Shown here in pieces: positions 8,872-18,475 of a stretch of DNA of 64,000 bases (its first letter is position 1; each line of letters starts with the position of its first letter). This stretch comes from Nocardia wallacei (GTDB lineage Bacteria; Actinomycetota; Actinomycetes; Mycobacteriales; Mycobacteriaceae). The position numbers were made by a program, and so were the translations under genes. The stretch is from NCBI RefSeq assembly GCF_029869545.1, contig NZ_JARWQD010000116.1, positions 1 to 64,000 on the forward strand. Reading direction: 5' to 3'. The notes under the pieces were generated by a model. The model did no database searches, was not told the DNA's origin, and saw only the letters and a list, made by a program, of their open reading frames with translations.

Positions 8872-9872
8872 AAATCACTGCACCAGTGGCGAAGCTTCTG
8901 ATCTTCGTTGTCGTGACCGCCATCGCCGGATTCGGCGTGGCTGCGGTCGTCGGCAACTTCCGCTCCCAGCCCTCCCGCAGCTACCAAGCGGTCTTCGCCA
9001 ACGCTTCCGGACTCGGAAATGGTGAGGATGTGCGGATCGGGGGTGTGCCGGTCGGCAAGGTCGATGCGGCGCACCTGCAAGCCGATGGCACTGCGCTGGT
9101 CGACTTCACCGTCGATATCGACCACACCCTCACCGCCAGCACCGAGGCGCGCATCCGATACCAGAACCTGATCGGTGACCGCTACCTCGAGCTGGCACAA
9201 GGTCGGCCTGATCCGGCTCCGCTGCGCGGTCCGATTCCCGCGACACGCACGACTTCCGCGCTCGACCTCGACCGTGTCGTCAACGGTTTTCGGCCACTGT
9301 TGCGCGGGCTGGACCCCGACCAGACCAACCGGCTCACCGCCTCGCTGATCCAGGTCCTCAATGGCCGTGAATCCGCGATCGGCGAACTGGTCGCCAACAT
9401 CGGTTCGCTGACCAACACCCTCGCCGATCGAGACGCCGCCATCGGGGCGGTCATCACCAATCTCGACACGACGGTCAAAGCGGTCGACGGGCACCGGGAC
9501 AACTTGTCCAAGCTGCTGGATCAACTCCAGCAACTGATACGCGGCCTGACCGCCGATCAGCAGCAGCTCACCAGTTCGCTCGATCGGATCGATACCGGGG
9601 CCAGATCGCTCGCTGACGTGTTGAACGACAACCGGGAGCCGCTGGGCGCGGATATCCGCGCGGTCGGCGACCTGGCGAGCAAGCTGAACGCCCAGACCGA
9701 CACCCTCAATCTCATACTCACCAAATTGCCGGAGATCTATCGGCTGGGCGGGCGCGCCGGGGGCTACGGCAGCTTCGTGAACTTCTTCGTCTGTGGTCTC
9801 GCGGTGCGCTACGGCGGTGGACCGGGAGATGTCACGCCGATGTTCACGGCCCCGGCTGAAAGGTGCAAATAG
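8868..9872 (+). CDS. mceB: Mce family protein MceB
   Basis: 334-aa Mce subunit with an N-terminal membrane helix (residues 9-29), an MCE/MlaD domain (about 36-115, with NASGLGNGEDVRIGGVPVGKV) and a coiled helical C-terminal region. The ATG overlaps the mceA stop by four bases, and mceC begins directly after its TAG. It contributes one ring subunit to the Mce lipid transport needle. Ends with CGLAVRYGG ... ERCK, carrying the paired C-terminal cysteines common in MceB. Confidence 0.93.
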   Translation: MKITAPVAKLLIFVVVTAIAGFGVAAVVGNFRSQPSRSYQAVFANASGLGNGEDVRIGGVPVGKVDAAHLQADGTALVDFTVDIDHTLTASTEARIRYQNLIGDRYLELAQGRPDPAPLRGPIPATRTTSALDLDRVVNGFRPLLRGLDPDQTNRLTASLIQVLNGRESAIGELVANIGSLTNTLADRDAAIGAVITNLDTTVKAVDGHRDNLSKLLDQLQQLIRGLTADQQQLTSSLDRIDTGARSLADVLNDNREPLGADIRAVGDLASKLNAQTDTLNLILTKLPEIYRLGGRAGGYGSFVNFFVCGLAVRYGGGPGDVTPMFTAPAERCK

Positions 9873-10874
9873 ATGAAGAAACCGTTCCTCGAGCGCGACC
9901 CGCTTCGTCTGGGCATCGTCGGAACCCTGGTCTTGGTCGCGCTGCTGGCAGCCGTATTCAACTACGAAGCCTTGCGCGGCCTGGTACACAGCTCGACTTA
10001 TCATGCGCAATTCGGTGACGCCAGCGGCCTGCTGACCGGTTCGGACGTGCAGATCGCGGGGGTGCCGGTCGGCAAGGTTCGCACGATCACCCTGGACGGC
10101 GACAAGGTCGATGTCGAATTCGACGCCGAGCCTGGCAAGGTTCGCCTCACCGCCGGCGCGACGGCCACCATCAAGGTGAACACCCTGCTCGGACACCGGT
10201 ATGTCGAACTTGCACCGGGAAACGATCAAGCCACCCTGCATCCAGGTGACACCATCCCCCGCGAACGGACCTCGTCCGGGTACGACATCACCCGCTCCCT
10301 GGAAGAGACAGGCGATACCGTGACACGCACCGACACGGTCGACTTGTCGGCTGCGCTCGACCAGCTCTCAGCGGTTGAGGAGAACCTGCCGCCGGATCTG
10401 CAGACTCAGCTCAGCGGATTGAGCCGGTTGTCGCGCACCGTGGCAAGTCGTGACCAGGCGTTGCGCGACCTACTCACCCACGCCAACGGGGTGAGTGGGG
10501 TGCTCGCCGACCGAAGCACCCAGGTGTCGGCCCTGCTCGACCAGGGACAGAGCCTGTTCGCGGCCTTGAACAGCCGGTCAGCGGCCATCGCGCGGATTCT
10601 CGTAAAGGCTCGGGTGATCGCCGATGAACTCACCGCACTCAAACGTGACAACCAAGAAACTCTGGGGCCCACCCTGACGCAGTTGGAGACATTGATCGAC
10701 ACCCTCAACAACAACTCCGATCAGATCAACGCCGCGCTGACCGGGCTCGAAAGCTACGCCAAACAGATAGGCGAGGTCGTCGGCAGCGGGCCGTACTTCG
10801 GCGCCATGCTGCAGAACATCTTGCCGGCCAACCTCGCCGGGCAGCTTCCTGGCGCCGTAGGAGGTCCACGATGA
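9873..10874 (+). CDS. mceC: Mce family protein MceC
   Basis: 333-aa Mce subunit. N-terminal membrane helix at about residues 13-30, MCE domain at about 38-115 (DASGLLTGSDVQIAGVPVGKV), then a long helical region. It starts immediately after the mceB stop and overlaps mceD by four bases. Function is as a structural subunit of the heteromeric Mce complex. Confidence 0.93.
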   Translation: MKKPFLERDPLRLGIVGTLVLVALLAAVFNYEALRGLVHSSTYHAQFGDASGLLTGSDVQIAGVPVGKVRTITLDGDKVDVEFDAEPGKVRLTAGATATIKVNTLLGHRYVELAPGNDQATLHPGDTIPRERTSSGYDITRSLEETGDTVTRTDTVDLSAALDQLSAVEENLPPDLQTQLSGLSRLSRTVASRDQALRDLLTHANGVSGVLADRSTQVSALLDQGQSLFAALNSRSAAIARILVKARVIADELTALKRDNQETLGPTLTQLETLIDTLNNNSDQINAALTGLESYAKQIGEVVGSGPYFGAMLQNILPANLAGQLPGAVGGPR

Positions 10875-11980
10875 ACTCGATTCGATCCGTGTTCGGCACC
10901 CGCATCGGCCGCCCAGCCCTGGTGCTCGGCGCGCTCGTAGCCGCTGCGGTCGTAACCCTCGCGACGGTCACTGCAGTCAACCGCTCGAGCGTCAACCACG
11001 CGACGGCGTACTTCCGCAACACCACCGGCCTGTACATCGGAGATCGTGTGATGATCCTCGGCGTGCAGGTCGGGTCGGTCGACGAGATCGAACCCGAAGG
11101 CGACAAGGTTCGCGTCCGATTCACCTACGACAACAGCCATCCGGTGCCCGCCGATGCCAAGGCGGCGATCGTCGCACCGACCCTGGTCACGGGGCGCTAC
11201 GTCCAACTAGCACCGGCGTACCAGGGCGGTCCTACCCTCGCAGACGGTGCGACCATCCCGCTGGAGCGGACCGCGGTCCCGGTCGAATTCGACGAGGTCA
11301 AGAAGCAGATCGTCAAACTCACTCAGGATCTCGGCGCAACGCCGCAGAACCCGGACGGTTCGCTCAACCAGTTCCTGACCGCGACCGCCGGCGCCCTCGA
11401 CGGTAACGGCCGCACCCTGCACGAGTCGCTGATCAACCTCGCCGATGCGGTGCACACCCTGGATCAGGGCGGTACCGATCTGTTCGCCACCGTACGCAAT
11501 TTGCAGACGTTCACTACCGCGCTGGCGACCAACGATCAGCGGATCAGGGGGTTCAGTGGCCAACTGGCGGCGCTGTCCGGGACGCTCAACGACAATCGCA
11601 CCGAGCTGGATGCCTTGCTGACCAGCATGGACACCACGTTCCAGGAGGTCACCGGATTCATCCAGCAGAACCGTGCCGCGCTGAAGACCGATGTGAACAA
11701 GCTCAACACGATCACCGGCCTGCTCGTCGATCGTCAGGACGCCCTGGCGTCGATCCTGCACACCGCGCCCACCGGGCTGTCGGACTTGTACAACATCTAT
11801 GACGCCCAGTCGAATTCGGTGACCGCTGCGATCGCGATCGCGGACTTCCCCCCGGATCCGAAATCGCTGATATGTGCGCTGTTGACCACCGCGAACGCCC
11901 CGGCGGACGAATGCCGCCGCGCCGGTGACGCTTTCACGCGCTCGCTCGCCGATGCCGCGACCGGAAAGGCGCCGCGATGA
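10871..11980 (+). CDS. mceD: Mce family protein MceD
   Basis: 369-aa Mce subunit. N-terminal membrane segment at about residues 15-36, MCE domain at about 42-125 (NTTGLYIGDRVMILGVQVGSV), and an extended helical tail rich in Asn, Gln and Thr. The ATG overlaps the mceC stop by four bases and its own stop overlaps mceE by four bases, all in one operon. Near the C-terminus it has the Cys pair (ICALLTTANAPADEC) common in MceD. Confidence 0.93.
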   Translation: MNSIRSVFGTRIGRPALVLGALVAAAVVTLATVTAVNRSSVNHATAYFRNTTGLYIGDRVMILGVQVGSVDEIEPEGDKVRVRFTYDNSHPVPADAKAAIVAPTLVTGRYVQLAPAYQGGPTLADGATIPLERTAVPVEFDEVKKQIVKLTQDLGATPQNPDGSLNQFLTATAGALDGNGRTLHESLINLADAVHTLDQGGTDLFATVRNLQTFTTALATNDQRIRGFSGQLAALSGTLNDNRTELDALLTSMDTTFQEVTGFIQQNRAALKTDVNKLNTITGLLVDRQDALASILHTAPTGLSDLYNIYDAQSNSVTAAIAIADFPPDPKSLICALLTTANAPADECRRAGDAFTRSLADAATGKAPR

Positions 11981-13131
11981 GGAAAACAGCTCGCTCCCTG
12001 GCTGGTGCGGCCGTGCTGACGGCGACCATATCGGTGACCGTCGCTGGCTGCCGATTCGATGGTGTCAACTCGATCTCGTTGCCTGGCAACAACATCAGCG
12101 GACGAACCTACGAGGTCACCGTCGAGCTCGCCGATGCCCAGAATCTCGTCGGGAACTCGCCGGTGAAGGCCGAGAACGCGGTGATCGGCAATATCGCCCG
12201 GATTACCAGCCGAGGTTGGACCGCGTCGCTGAGGCTCGACATCGACGCCGATGCCCACCTACCCGCCAACGTCACTGCCAGGCTTGCCCAGACCAGTGTT
12301 CTGGGATCGCAATACCTCGAGCTGTCCGTGCCACCCGGGCAGCAACCGACCGGCACCCTGAAGGCTGGCGACGTTATTCCGCTCGCCAGGACCAGTCAGT
12401 ACCCTTCGACCGAAGAAGTGCTCTCGGCGCTTTCTCTCGTCCTCAATGGCAGTGGGCTGCAACAGATTCAGACCGTCACCACCGAACTCAACCGCGTGCT
12501 CGACGGCCGCCAGACGTCACTACGCTCGCTGATCGACAACCTCCAGGCCTTCGTGTCCGGGTTGGACCAGCAGAAGGCCGATATCGTCGCCGCCATCGAC
12601 GGGCTCGACCGACTCGGCAGCGAACTCGCCGCCCAAACGGGCACCATCGAAGACGGCATCGACTCACTGGCGCCCGCCATCGCCGTGGTCAACGACCAGC
12701 AGCAGCAACTGACCACGATGCTGAACCGTGTCGGCGACTTCGGCTCCGTCGCCACCCGCGTCCTCAATGCCGGCAGCGCCGACCTGCACGCGAACATCGC
12801 CGCCTTACAGCCCGCACTGACTCAGCTGGCTCAAGCTGGCGACAAGATCCCGGAGGCCCTAAAAATCGCCGCGACGGTCCCGTTCCCGGTCATGACAACC
12901 GAACGGGCCTTGCGCGGGGATTACATGAATCTGTTCCTGACCCTCGACGTCAGCCCGGCGACGATCGGCGGCAAAGTGCTCGGCAGCATCCCGGTCGACC
13001 AGCTCATCCGGCTCAACCCTGCCCGGCAGGCCACCGATCCGCTGCTGGCGCCGTCGGTTCCCGCGCCCGCCGGGCCGCACATCCCGACCCTCGAAGAGGT
13101 CCTCACCCAGCTGCAAGGAGGAGCTCGATGA
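11977..13131 (+). CDS. mceE: Mce lipoprotein MceE (LprK-like)
   Basis: 384-aa Mce subunit with a lipoprotein signal peptide: a basic start, hydrophobic core and lipobox VAGC, with Cys25 as the lipidation site. This identifies it as the MceE/LprK position of the operon. The MCE domain follows (about 40-120). It overlaps mceD and mceF by four bases each. Lipid anchoring holds this subunit at the membrane. Confidence 0.94.
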   Translation: MRKTARSLAGAAVLTATISVTVAGCRFDGVNSISLPGNNISGRTYEVTVELADAQNLVGNSPVKAENAVIGNIARITSRGWTASLRLDIDADAHLPANVTARLAQTSVLGSQYLELSVPPGQQPTGTLKAGDVIPLARTSQYPSTEEVLSALSLVLNGSGLQQIQTVTTELNRVLDGRQTSLRSLIDNLQAFVSGLDQQKADIVAAIDGLDRLGSELAAQTGTIEDGIDSLAPAIAVVNDQQQQLTTMLNRVGDFGSVATRVLNAGSADLHANIAALQPALTQLAQAGDKIPEALKIAATVPFPVMTTERALRGDYMNLFLTLDVSPATIGGKVLGSIPVDQLIRLNPARQATDPLLAPSVPAPAGPHIPTLEEVLTQLQGGAR

Positions 13132-14546
13132 AATCGAAACTCGTTCGGGCGCAACTCATCATCTTCGCCATCTTGGCTGTCTTGGCCGTCTCCAACAGTG
13201 TGTACAACTACATGGGCCTACAGCGCTACACCGGCATCGGTATGTACACCGTGACCGCTGAGCTCGAGACCGCCGGCGGACTCTATGTGAATTCGCTGGT
13301 CACCTACCGTGGTGTCGACATCGGCACGGTCACGCATCTGGATGTCCGCCCGGACAAGGTCGCCGCGACGCTGCAGTTGCACTCGAACCGGAAGGTACCG
13401 CGCGATACCGGGGCGCATGTGCGCAGCGTTTCGGCGGTCGGCGAGCAGTACATCGACCTCGTCCCGGCCACGGACGGCGGACCCTACCTCGCTGACGGCG
13501 ATGTGATTCAGGCCGCGCGCACCACAGTGCCGGTGCCGACCGCCGAAGTCGTCAAGAACGTCGACACGCTGCTACAGACATTGCCCAAGGACCATCTGAA
13601 GACGACCGTCGACGAGCTGTCCGCCGCGTTCGACGGCGCCGGACCCGAACTGGGCCGGCTCATCGACTCGGCACGGCCGCTGATCGCCTTGGCACAGGCC
13701 GATATCGGCCCGACCCAGCGTCTGATCGACGATGCCGAACCGGTGTTGGCCGCGGTCAACGGATCCCACACCGAAATTTCGAGTTTCGCACACAATTTGG
13801 CTTCATTCACTCAGCAGCTGGCAATGAGCGATGCGCAGCTTCGAACCGCCCTCGACGCCGGTCCCGGGTTCTTCGACACGGTTGGTGACACGTTGACAGA
13901 TCTCCAATCCCCCGTGCCATTGCTGTTGGCGAACCTGCAGAGCGTCGGCGAGGTGCTCCGCGTCAACGTCGCGGGTCTGCGGCACCTATTGGTCGTCTAC
14001 CCGGTGCTGTCCGCATCGATCAACTACAGCGCGCAGGGTTTCCAAGGCGCGGACATGACCTACGGACAGATACCCCTCGACATCAAACTCGGCGACACCG
14101 CAAATCCGCTGCCGTGCACGGAGGGCTATACCGCGACGCGGCGCGATCCCAGCGATCTGTCGCCAGCCGAGCCAGAGGCCAATTCATACTGCAAATTGAC
14201 ACAGTCGGATGCGCGGGTGGTTCGCGGTGCCCGGAACTTGCCGTGTGCCACCGATCCCTCGGTCCGTACGGCCGAAATCGCCAACTGCCCCGGCGGGCTG
14301 CCCTCAACGTGGCCGCAGATGCTGTCGCGGCCGGGCGCGCCCTATTCGCCGCAGCCGGTGCCGGACAACTCGTCGCCTGGCGATCCGGCGCCACCGGCGG
14401 ATACCGGAACGTCCGCGGCTGATAGGGCCGTCCCCTACGACCCAGGCACCGGCACATTTCGTGCTCCCGACGGCTCTCTGTACTCGATCCGGCCCGCCCA
14501 CGCTGACAAGGAGGATTTGACATGGCAGTCTCTGCTGATGAGGTGA
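13128..14546 (+). CDS. mceF: Mce family protein MceF
   Basis: 472-aa last Mce subunit. I use the ATG at 13128, after an AAGGAGGAGCTC ribosome site and overlapping mceE by four bases; the same frame runs open far upstream, but that part is antisense-like shadow of mceE. It has an N-terminal membrane helix (about 9-27), an MCE domain (about 35-120), helical region, a Cys-containing segment and a Pro/Ser-rich C-terminal tail. It overlaps the following Mce-associated gene by 25 bases. Confidence 0.93.
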   Translation: MKSKLVRAQLIIFAILAVLAVSNSVYNYMGLQRYTGIGMYTVTAELETAGGLYVNSLVTYRGVDIGTVTHLDVRPDKVAATLQLHSNRKVPRDTGAHVRSVSAVGEQYIDLVPATDGGPYLADGDVIQAARTTVPVPTAEVVKNVDTLLQTLPKDHLKTTVDELSAAFDGAGPELGRLIDSARPLIALAQADIGPTQRLIDDAEPVLAAVNGSHTEISSFAHNLASFTQQLAMSDAQLRTALDAGPGFFDTVGDTLTDLQSPVPLLLANLQSVGEVLRVNVAGLRHLLVVYPVLSASINYSAQGFQGADMTYGQIPLDIKLGDTANPLPCTEGYTATRRDPSDLSPAEPEANSYCKLTQSDARVVRGARNLPCATDPSVRTAEIANCPGGLPSTWPQMLSRPGAPYSPQPVPDNSSPGDPAPPADTGTSAADRAVPYDPGTGTFRAPDGSLYSIRPAHADKEDLTWQSLLMR

Positions 14547-15157
14547 CCGAAGAAGCGGTCACCGATGATCCGGACGACGGCGGCGCCGTCCACGACACCG
14601 AGATCGAGGACGCGACCGACACGGTCGGCGACCCCGACGCAACCGAACCCGTGACTGTCGAGCGGCCCGCCCGGCGGCGTGCCCGCACCGCCGTGCTGGC
14701 CGTGGCATTGGTGGTTGTCATTGCCGGGACCGTGATGACAGTGTTATCCGGGCTGGCCTGGCGAGATGCTCGGGCGGCCGATCAGCGTGACAAGGAAGTG
14801 CTCTCCACCGCATCCGCCATGGCGGTCAACCTCGTCACCCTTCGCCACGCAAGTGCTAAGGACGACCTTGCCCGCGTCGAAGCCGGGACGACAGGTGCGT
14901 TCCATGAGCAATTCGCCGGCGCGGCCGATGGTTTCGGCGAACTTCTGACCCAGGGAGGAGTCGAGTCGACCGGCCAGGTGGCATCGGCAGGCATCGTCAC
15001 GGCCTCCGATTCCGCGGCCACCGTCCTGGCCGCGGTCACGTCCACCGTCAAGAACAACGAGGCACCACAAGGGGAGATCCGCGTGTATCGGATGAGAATG
15101 ACTCTGGACCATATCGGTGGGAAATGGCTGCTTTCGAACGTGGAGTTCGTCGCATGA
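14522..15157 (+). CDS. Mce-associated membrane protein (Mas-like)
   Basis: 211-aa protein with a strongly acidic cytoplasmic N-terminus (about 50 residues), one membrane helix (about residues 58-80) and an extracytoplasmic domain with the NTF2-like fold common to Mce-associated proteins. An AGGAGG site precedes the ATG. It lies inside the mce operon, overlapping mceF and the next gene. Such proteins stabilise or couple Mce complexes; the exact role is unknown. Confidence 0.85.
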   Translation: MAVSADEVTEEAVTDDPDDGGAVHDTEIEDATDTVGDPDATEPVTVERPARRRARTAVLAVALVVVIAGTVMTVLSGLAWRDARAADQRDKEVLSTASAMAVNLVTLRHASAKDDLARVEAGTTGAFHEQFAGAADGFGELLTQGGVESTGQVASAGIVTASDSAATVLAAVTSTVKNNEAPQGEIRVYRMRMTLDHIGGKWLLSNVEFVA

Positions 15158-15678
15158 GGGCCGCGCGAATCCCCGGTGCGGCCGCGGTGACACGAGTAGC
15201 GCACAACACCTGGTTTCTCGTTGTGGCGGTTGTCCTGGCCGTCGGCGTGGTGACCACCGCGACGGTGACGGCCATCGGCGATGCAAGGGCGCGAGGTGTC
15301 GACACGACCGCGCAAGAGGCCCGCGACTTCGCTGTTCAGTCGGTCCCCACGATACTCTCGTACGACCACAACACCGTCGACGCGCATTTCACCGACGCGC
15401 TGAAACTGCTGGGAGGCGACTTCCGCGCCCAGTTCGACGATGTCAGTCAGAGGGTGATCGCCCCCTCGGCCAAGAATCGGCAGGTCGTCACCAAGGCGCA
15501 GGTGGTCGACAGCGCAATCGTCAGCGCGACCAGCAATGACGCGCACCTGCTTTTGTTCGTCAACCAATCGACGACGAGCACCGATAGTCCGGCCACGAAG
15601 CTCGACGGTAGTCGCGTGCAGGTAACCGTGTCCCGCTTCGGCGACGACTGGTTGATCACCGAGATCAAGCCGGTCTGA
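15154..15678 (+). CDS. Mce-associated membrane protein (Mas-like), second copy
   Basis: 174-aa single-pass membrane protein with helix at about residues 17-38 and an extracytoplasmic domain ending DDWLITEIKPV, paralogous to the preceding protein (whose end is GGKWLLSNVEFVA). I take the ATG at 15154, which overlaps the previous stop by four bases; an upstream ATG at 15124 would add ten residues. Two such proteins are commonly encoded after mceF. Confidence 0.85.
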   Translation: MRAARIPGAAAVTRVAHNTWFLVVAVVLAVGVVTTATVTAIGDARARGVDTTAQEARDFAVQSVPTILSYDHNTVDAHFTDALKLLGGDFRAQFDDVSQRVIAPSAKNRQVVTKAQVVDSAIVSATSNDAHLLLFVNQSTTSTDSPATKLDGSRVQVTVSRFGDDWLITEIKPV

Positions 15679-15737
15679 TCGCAGATCAGCGCCGCGCCGA
15701 CCTATTCGACATGCAATCGTGAAAAGAGGTGCCTGCT

Positions 15738-16763
15738 ATGGGCGTCGAAGTCTCCGTCTCCAACTTGACGAAATCCTTTGGTTCGCAGCGAATTTGGCAG
15801 AATGTCTCGTTGACCCTGCCGTCGGGGGAAGTCAGCGCTCTGCTCGGGCCCTCGGGTACCGGCAAGTCCGTCTTCCTGAAGGCTCTGATCGGACTGCTGC
15901 GCCCGGAGCACGGCTCGATCTTCATCGACGGCACCGACATCACCGCCTGCTCCAACAAGGAGCTGTACGAGATCCGAAAACTGTTCGGAGTGCTGTTCCA
16001 GGACGGCGCGCTGTTCGGCTCGATGAATCTGTTCGACAACGTGGCCTTCCCGCTGCGCGAGCACACGAAGAAGACCGAGTCCGAGATCAAGAACATTGTC
16101 ATGGAGAAGCTCGAGCTGACCGGTCTGCTCGGTGCGGAAGGCAAGCTCCCGGGCGAGATCTCCGGCGGCATGCGCAAGCGTGCGGGCCTGGCCCGGGCCC
16201 TCGTGCTGGACCCGCAGATCATCCTCGTCGACGAGCCCGACTCCGGTCTTGATCCCGTTCGCACGTCGTATCTGTCGCAGATGTTGATCGACATCAACGC
16301 GCAGATCGACGCCACGATCCTCATCGTGACCCACAACATCAACCTGGCCCGCACCGTGCCCGACAACATCGGCATGCTGTTCCGCCGCAACCTAGTCATG
16401 TTCGGTCCCCGTGAGGTGCTGTTGACCTCGGACGAGCCCGTTGTCAAGCAGTTCCTCAACGGACGCATGCAGGGCCCTATCGGAATGTCCGAAGAAAAGG
16501 ACGAAGCCCAGATGGCGCGCGAACAGGCGATGTTCGATGCTGGTCACCACCACGGTGGCGCGGAAGAGGTCGAGGGCATCATTCCGCAAATGCAGGCGAC
16601 CCCGGGTTCCCCGGTTCGCCAAGCGGTCCACCGCCGACGCGAGCGGGTTCGTCAGATCATGCACACCCTCCCACCGGTTGCGCAGGAGGCGATCCTGGCG
16701 GACCTCCATAGAGATTCGGATCCGCCGACCGTCGTGTTGGAAGGAGCGGGCAATGCCGATTGA
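15738..16763 (+). CDS. mceG: Mce ABC transporter ATPase MceG (Mkl)
   Basis: 341-aa ATPase that energises Mce lipid import with the two YrbE permeases. Walker A GPSGTGKS is at residues 37-44. The signature ISGGMRKRAGLARAL and Walker B IILVDEPDSGLDP follow near 147-177, with an H-loop in IVTHNI. A C-terminal extension of about 90 residues with a His cluster follows the ABC domain, as in mycobacterial Mkl. I choose ATG 15738 after GAAAAGAGG rather than GTG 15729. Having the ATPase inside the mce operon differs from mycobacteria, where one unlinked mceG serves all operons. Confidence 0.93.
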   Translation: MGVEVSVSNLTKSFGSQRIWQNVSLTLPSGEVSALLGPSGTGKSVFLKALIGLLRPEHGSIFIDGTDITACSNKELYEIRKLFGVLFQDGALFGSMNLFDNVAFPLREHTKKTESEIKNIVMEKLELTGLLGAEGKLPGEISGGMRKRAGLARALVLDPQIILVDEPDSGLDPVRTSYLSQMLIDINAQIDATILIVTHNINLARTVPDNIGMLFRRNLVMFGPREVLLTSDEPVVKQFLNGRMQGPIGMSEEKDEAQMAREQAMFDAGHHHGGAEEVEGIIPQMQATPGSPVRQAVHRRRERVRQIMHTLPPVAQEAILADLHRDSDPPTVVLEGAGNAD

Positions 16764-16833
16764 ATCAGTGTGCCCGCGTCTTGGCTCCGACCCATCACGC
16801 CGCGTGTACAAGGATGGACTGGGGTGACCGGCA

Positions 16834-17871
16834 GTGGCTTTCCATCGCGTCGCCCTCGCTACACTGAGCATCGTCGGAATGTTCATGTCCACGTCGTCAG
16901 CAATCTTCCATCCGCATAGACCCGCATCGCTAGCAACGACAGAGCCGGTCGCCGCGGGTATGCAGACGGATTCAGGTCCGACCGTGGGACTTGTTCCAGC
17001 GGAGACGCCTCCACCAATCCGCCTGCGCTCGGCACCGGTCGCCGATACCGCAGAGCCGATCTCGCGGCCGATCACGACGGTCGCCGCCGGAACAGCGGTC
17101 GAGACGAGCCAACCCAGCGTCCAGGGGATCCCACAGATCGTGCTGGCCGCCTACCGCAATGCCGAGCTTATTCTCGCTCGCTCCCAGCCGGATTGCGAAT
17201 TGTCTTGGAGTCTGCTGGCGGGCATCGGGCGCATCGAGTCTGGGCATGCGAGCGGCGGTAATGTCGACGCTCATGGCACGACGGTGACCCCCATCCTCGG
17301 ACCGGCGCTCGATGGAACGCTGCCCGGCAACGAGGTGATCGCCGACGGTCGGGGCGGGTTCGTCCGTGCTGTAGGCCCGATGCAATTCCTGCCGAGCACG
17401 TGGGCGTACTCGGGCGCGGACGGTGATGGTGACGCCGTCGCCGATCCGAACAACATGTTCGACGCGGCCCTGGCCGCGGGCCGATATCTGTGCGCGGGCG
17501 GTGCGGACCTGGGCGATCCGGACCAGCGATTGCAGGCCGTTCTGCGATACAACAACTCGATGTCTTACGCCTCGGATGTGCTGCGCTGGTCAGCGTCGTA
17601 CGGAGGAGGCGGGGACGTGATACCTCCCTCGGAGGTCCCAGCGCCGAACCTGTCGCCACGGCCCGACCCGGGCCAGCCGAATCCCGTTACAGCCGACCCT
17701 GTTCCGGAACCGGAGCAGCAGGCCCAACCACAACCTGAGATGGAATTGGAACGCGGCCTTCCAGTCCAGCAAGAGCCGATGATCGTCATTCCAGGGCTGC
17801 CGCCGATCCCCTGCGGCATCCTGTGTCCACCGCCATCCGACGGTCAGCACCGACCGCTGGGGGTGGCCTGA
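16834..17871 (+). CDS. Secreted lytic murein transglycosylase
   Basis: 345-aa exported protein with a hydrophobic N-terminal signal (GTG start), a low-complexity linker and an SLT-type transglycosylase domain at about residues 105-260. The catalytic Glu is E135 in GRIESGH, followed by VGPMQFLPSTW and LRYNNSMSYA, the usual substrate-cleft motifs. The C-terminal 90 residues are Pro/Gln-rich. It cleaves peptidoglycan glycan strands. It is separated from mceG by 70 bases and may be independent of the mce operon. Confidence 0.88.
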   Translation: MAFHRVALATLSIVGMFMSTSSAIFHPHRPASLATTEPVAAGMQTDSGPTVGLVPAETPPPIRLRSAPVADTAEPISRPITTVAAGTAVETSQPSVQGIPQIVLAAYRNAELILARSQPDCELSWSLLAGIGRIESGHASGGNVDAHGTTVTPILGPALDGTLPGNEVIADGRGGFVRAVGPMQFLPSTWAYSGADGDGDAVADPNNMFDAALAAGRYLCAGGADLGDPDQRLQAVLRYNNSMSYASDVLRWSASYGGGGDVIPPSEVPAPNLSPRPDPGQPNPVTADPVPEPEQQAQPQPEMELERGLPVQQEPMIVIPGLPPIPCGILCPPPSDGQHRPLGVA

Positions 17872-17874
17872 CCG

Positions 17875-18045
17875 GGGCCAGCTACACGGTCGACAATACG
17901 ATCTCGTTCATCCCGGTCAGCCGACAACTGCCGCTTCTTCACGGTCTGCGGTTCGAGCGGCGAATCGGTGTCGTGGGGCACCTCGATCTCGACCGGCCCG
18001 ATCTTGGCCAACACCGTCCACGCCCGGGTTCCGTCGCGGGAGTTA
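17875..18045 (-). pseudogene. IS256-family transposase remnant
   Basis: A decayed fragment on the minus strand. About 35 residues read TVLAKIGPVEIEVPHDT and continue to EPQTVKKRQ, matching the conserved N-terminal third of IS256-family (mutator type) transposases. Near 17928 the frame shifts and LTGMNEIVLSTV continues the homology to a stop. No start, no DDE catalytic part and no flanking inverted repeats are visible, so it is a scar. It fills most of the gap after the transglycosylase. Confidence 0.65.
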
Positions 18046-18147
18046 TCCTCTCCCCCGACCCGCTGGGATGCGACTGTTTGTTCGGGATTTGTATCCACTC
18101 CAGTGCTGGTGCACGGTCTCTTCCGATCCTCCCAGGAGCGGGTGGGT

Positions 18148-18458
18148 ATGTCTTGCGCACAGAAGGGTGAAGATGTCCTGATACCTCACAAAGACGACTT
18201 GCGGGTGATCGAACGCACCATCACCGGACTGAAACATACGCTGAAAGCGCTCCGCAGCGAGCAGGATTCGCTGCACAGCGCCCAAGCATTGGCGGTGCTG
18301 GCGGATATCGGGTCCACGCCGGGCGAGTTGCGGCGGGCGTGGGAGACGAAGGGTTCGCGGTGGCGGCACGAGGCCGCCGCGCGGTTGATCGAGAGGGGCA
18401 TCGCCAAACCCGCCCGCGTGTATGCCGCCCGGTGGGGGGGAAGGCCTACCCCATTTAG
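18148..18458 (+). CDS. Hypothetical protein with probable 1-base deletion in a G run
   Basis: About 103 residues from ATG 18148, preceded by an AGGAG site. The protein is charged and helical (VIERTITGLKHTLKALRSEQ) and I do not recognise the family. At 18434-18440 a run of seven G keeps the frame open and carries it through the tetR gene to 19206. With eight G the protein would end WGGKAYPI and stop at 18456-18458, just before the tetR ribosome site. I think the shorter product is the true one, and that the deletion is an error or recent mutation. Confidence 0.5.
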
Positions 18459-18475
18459 CAAGGAGGTACCGGCTG

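Noticed and set aside
8796-10241. 481-aa minus-strand reading over mceA-mceC
   Set aside because: Antisense shadow of well-defined Mce genes.
11925-13127. Upstream half of the long frame that contains mceF
   Set aside because: It overlaps mceE in another frame and is Arg-rich without motifs; only the part from 13128 is MceF.
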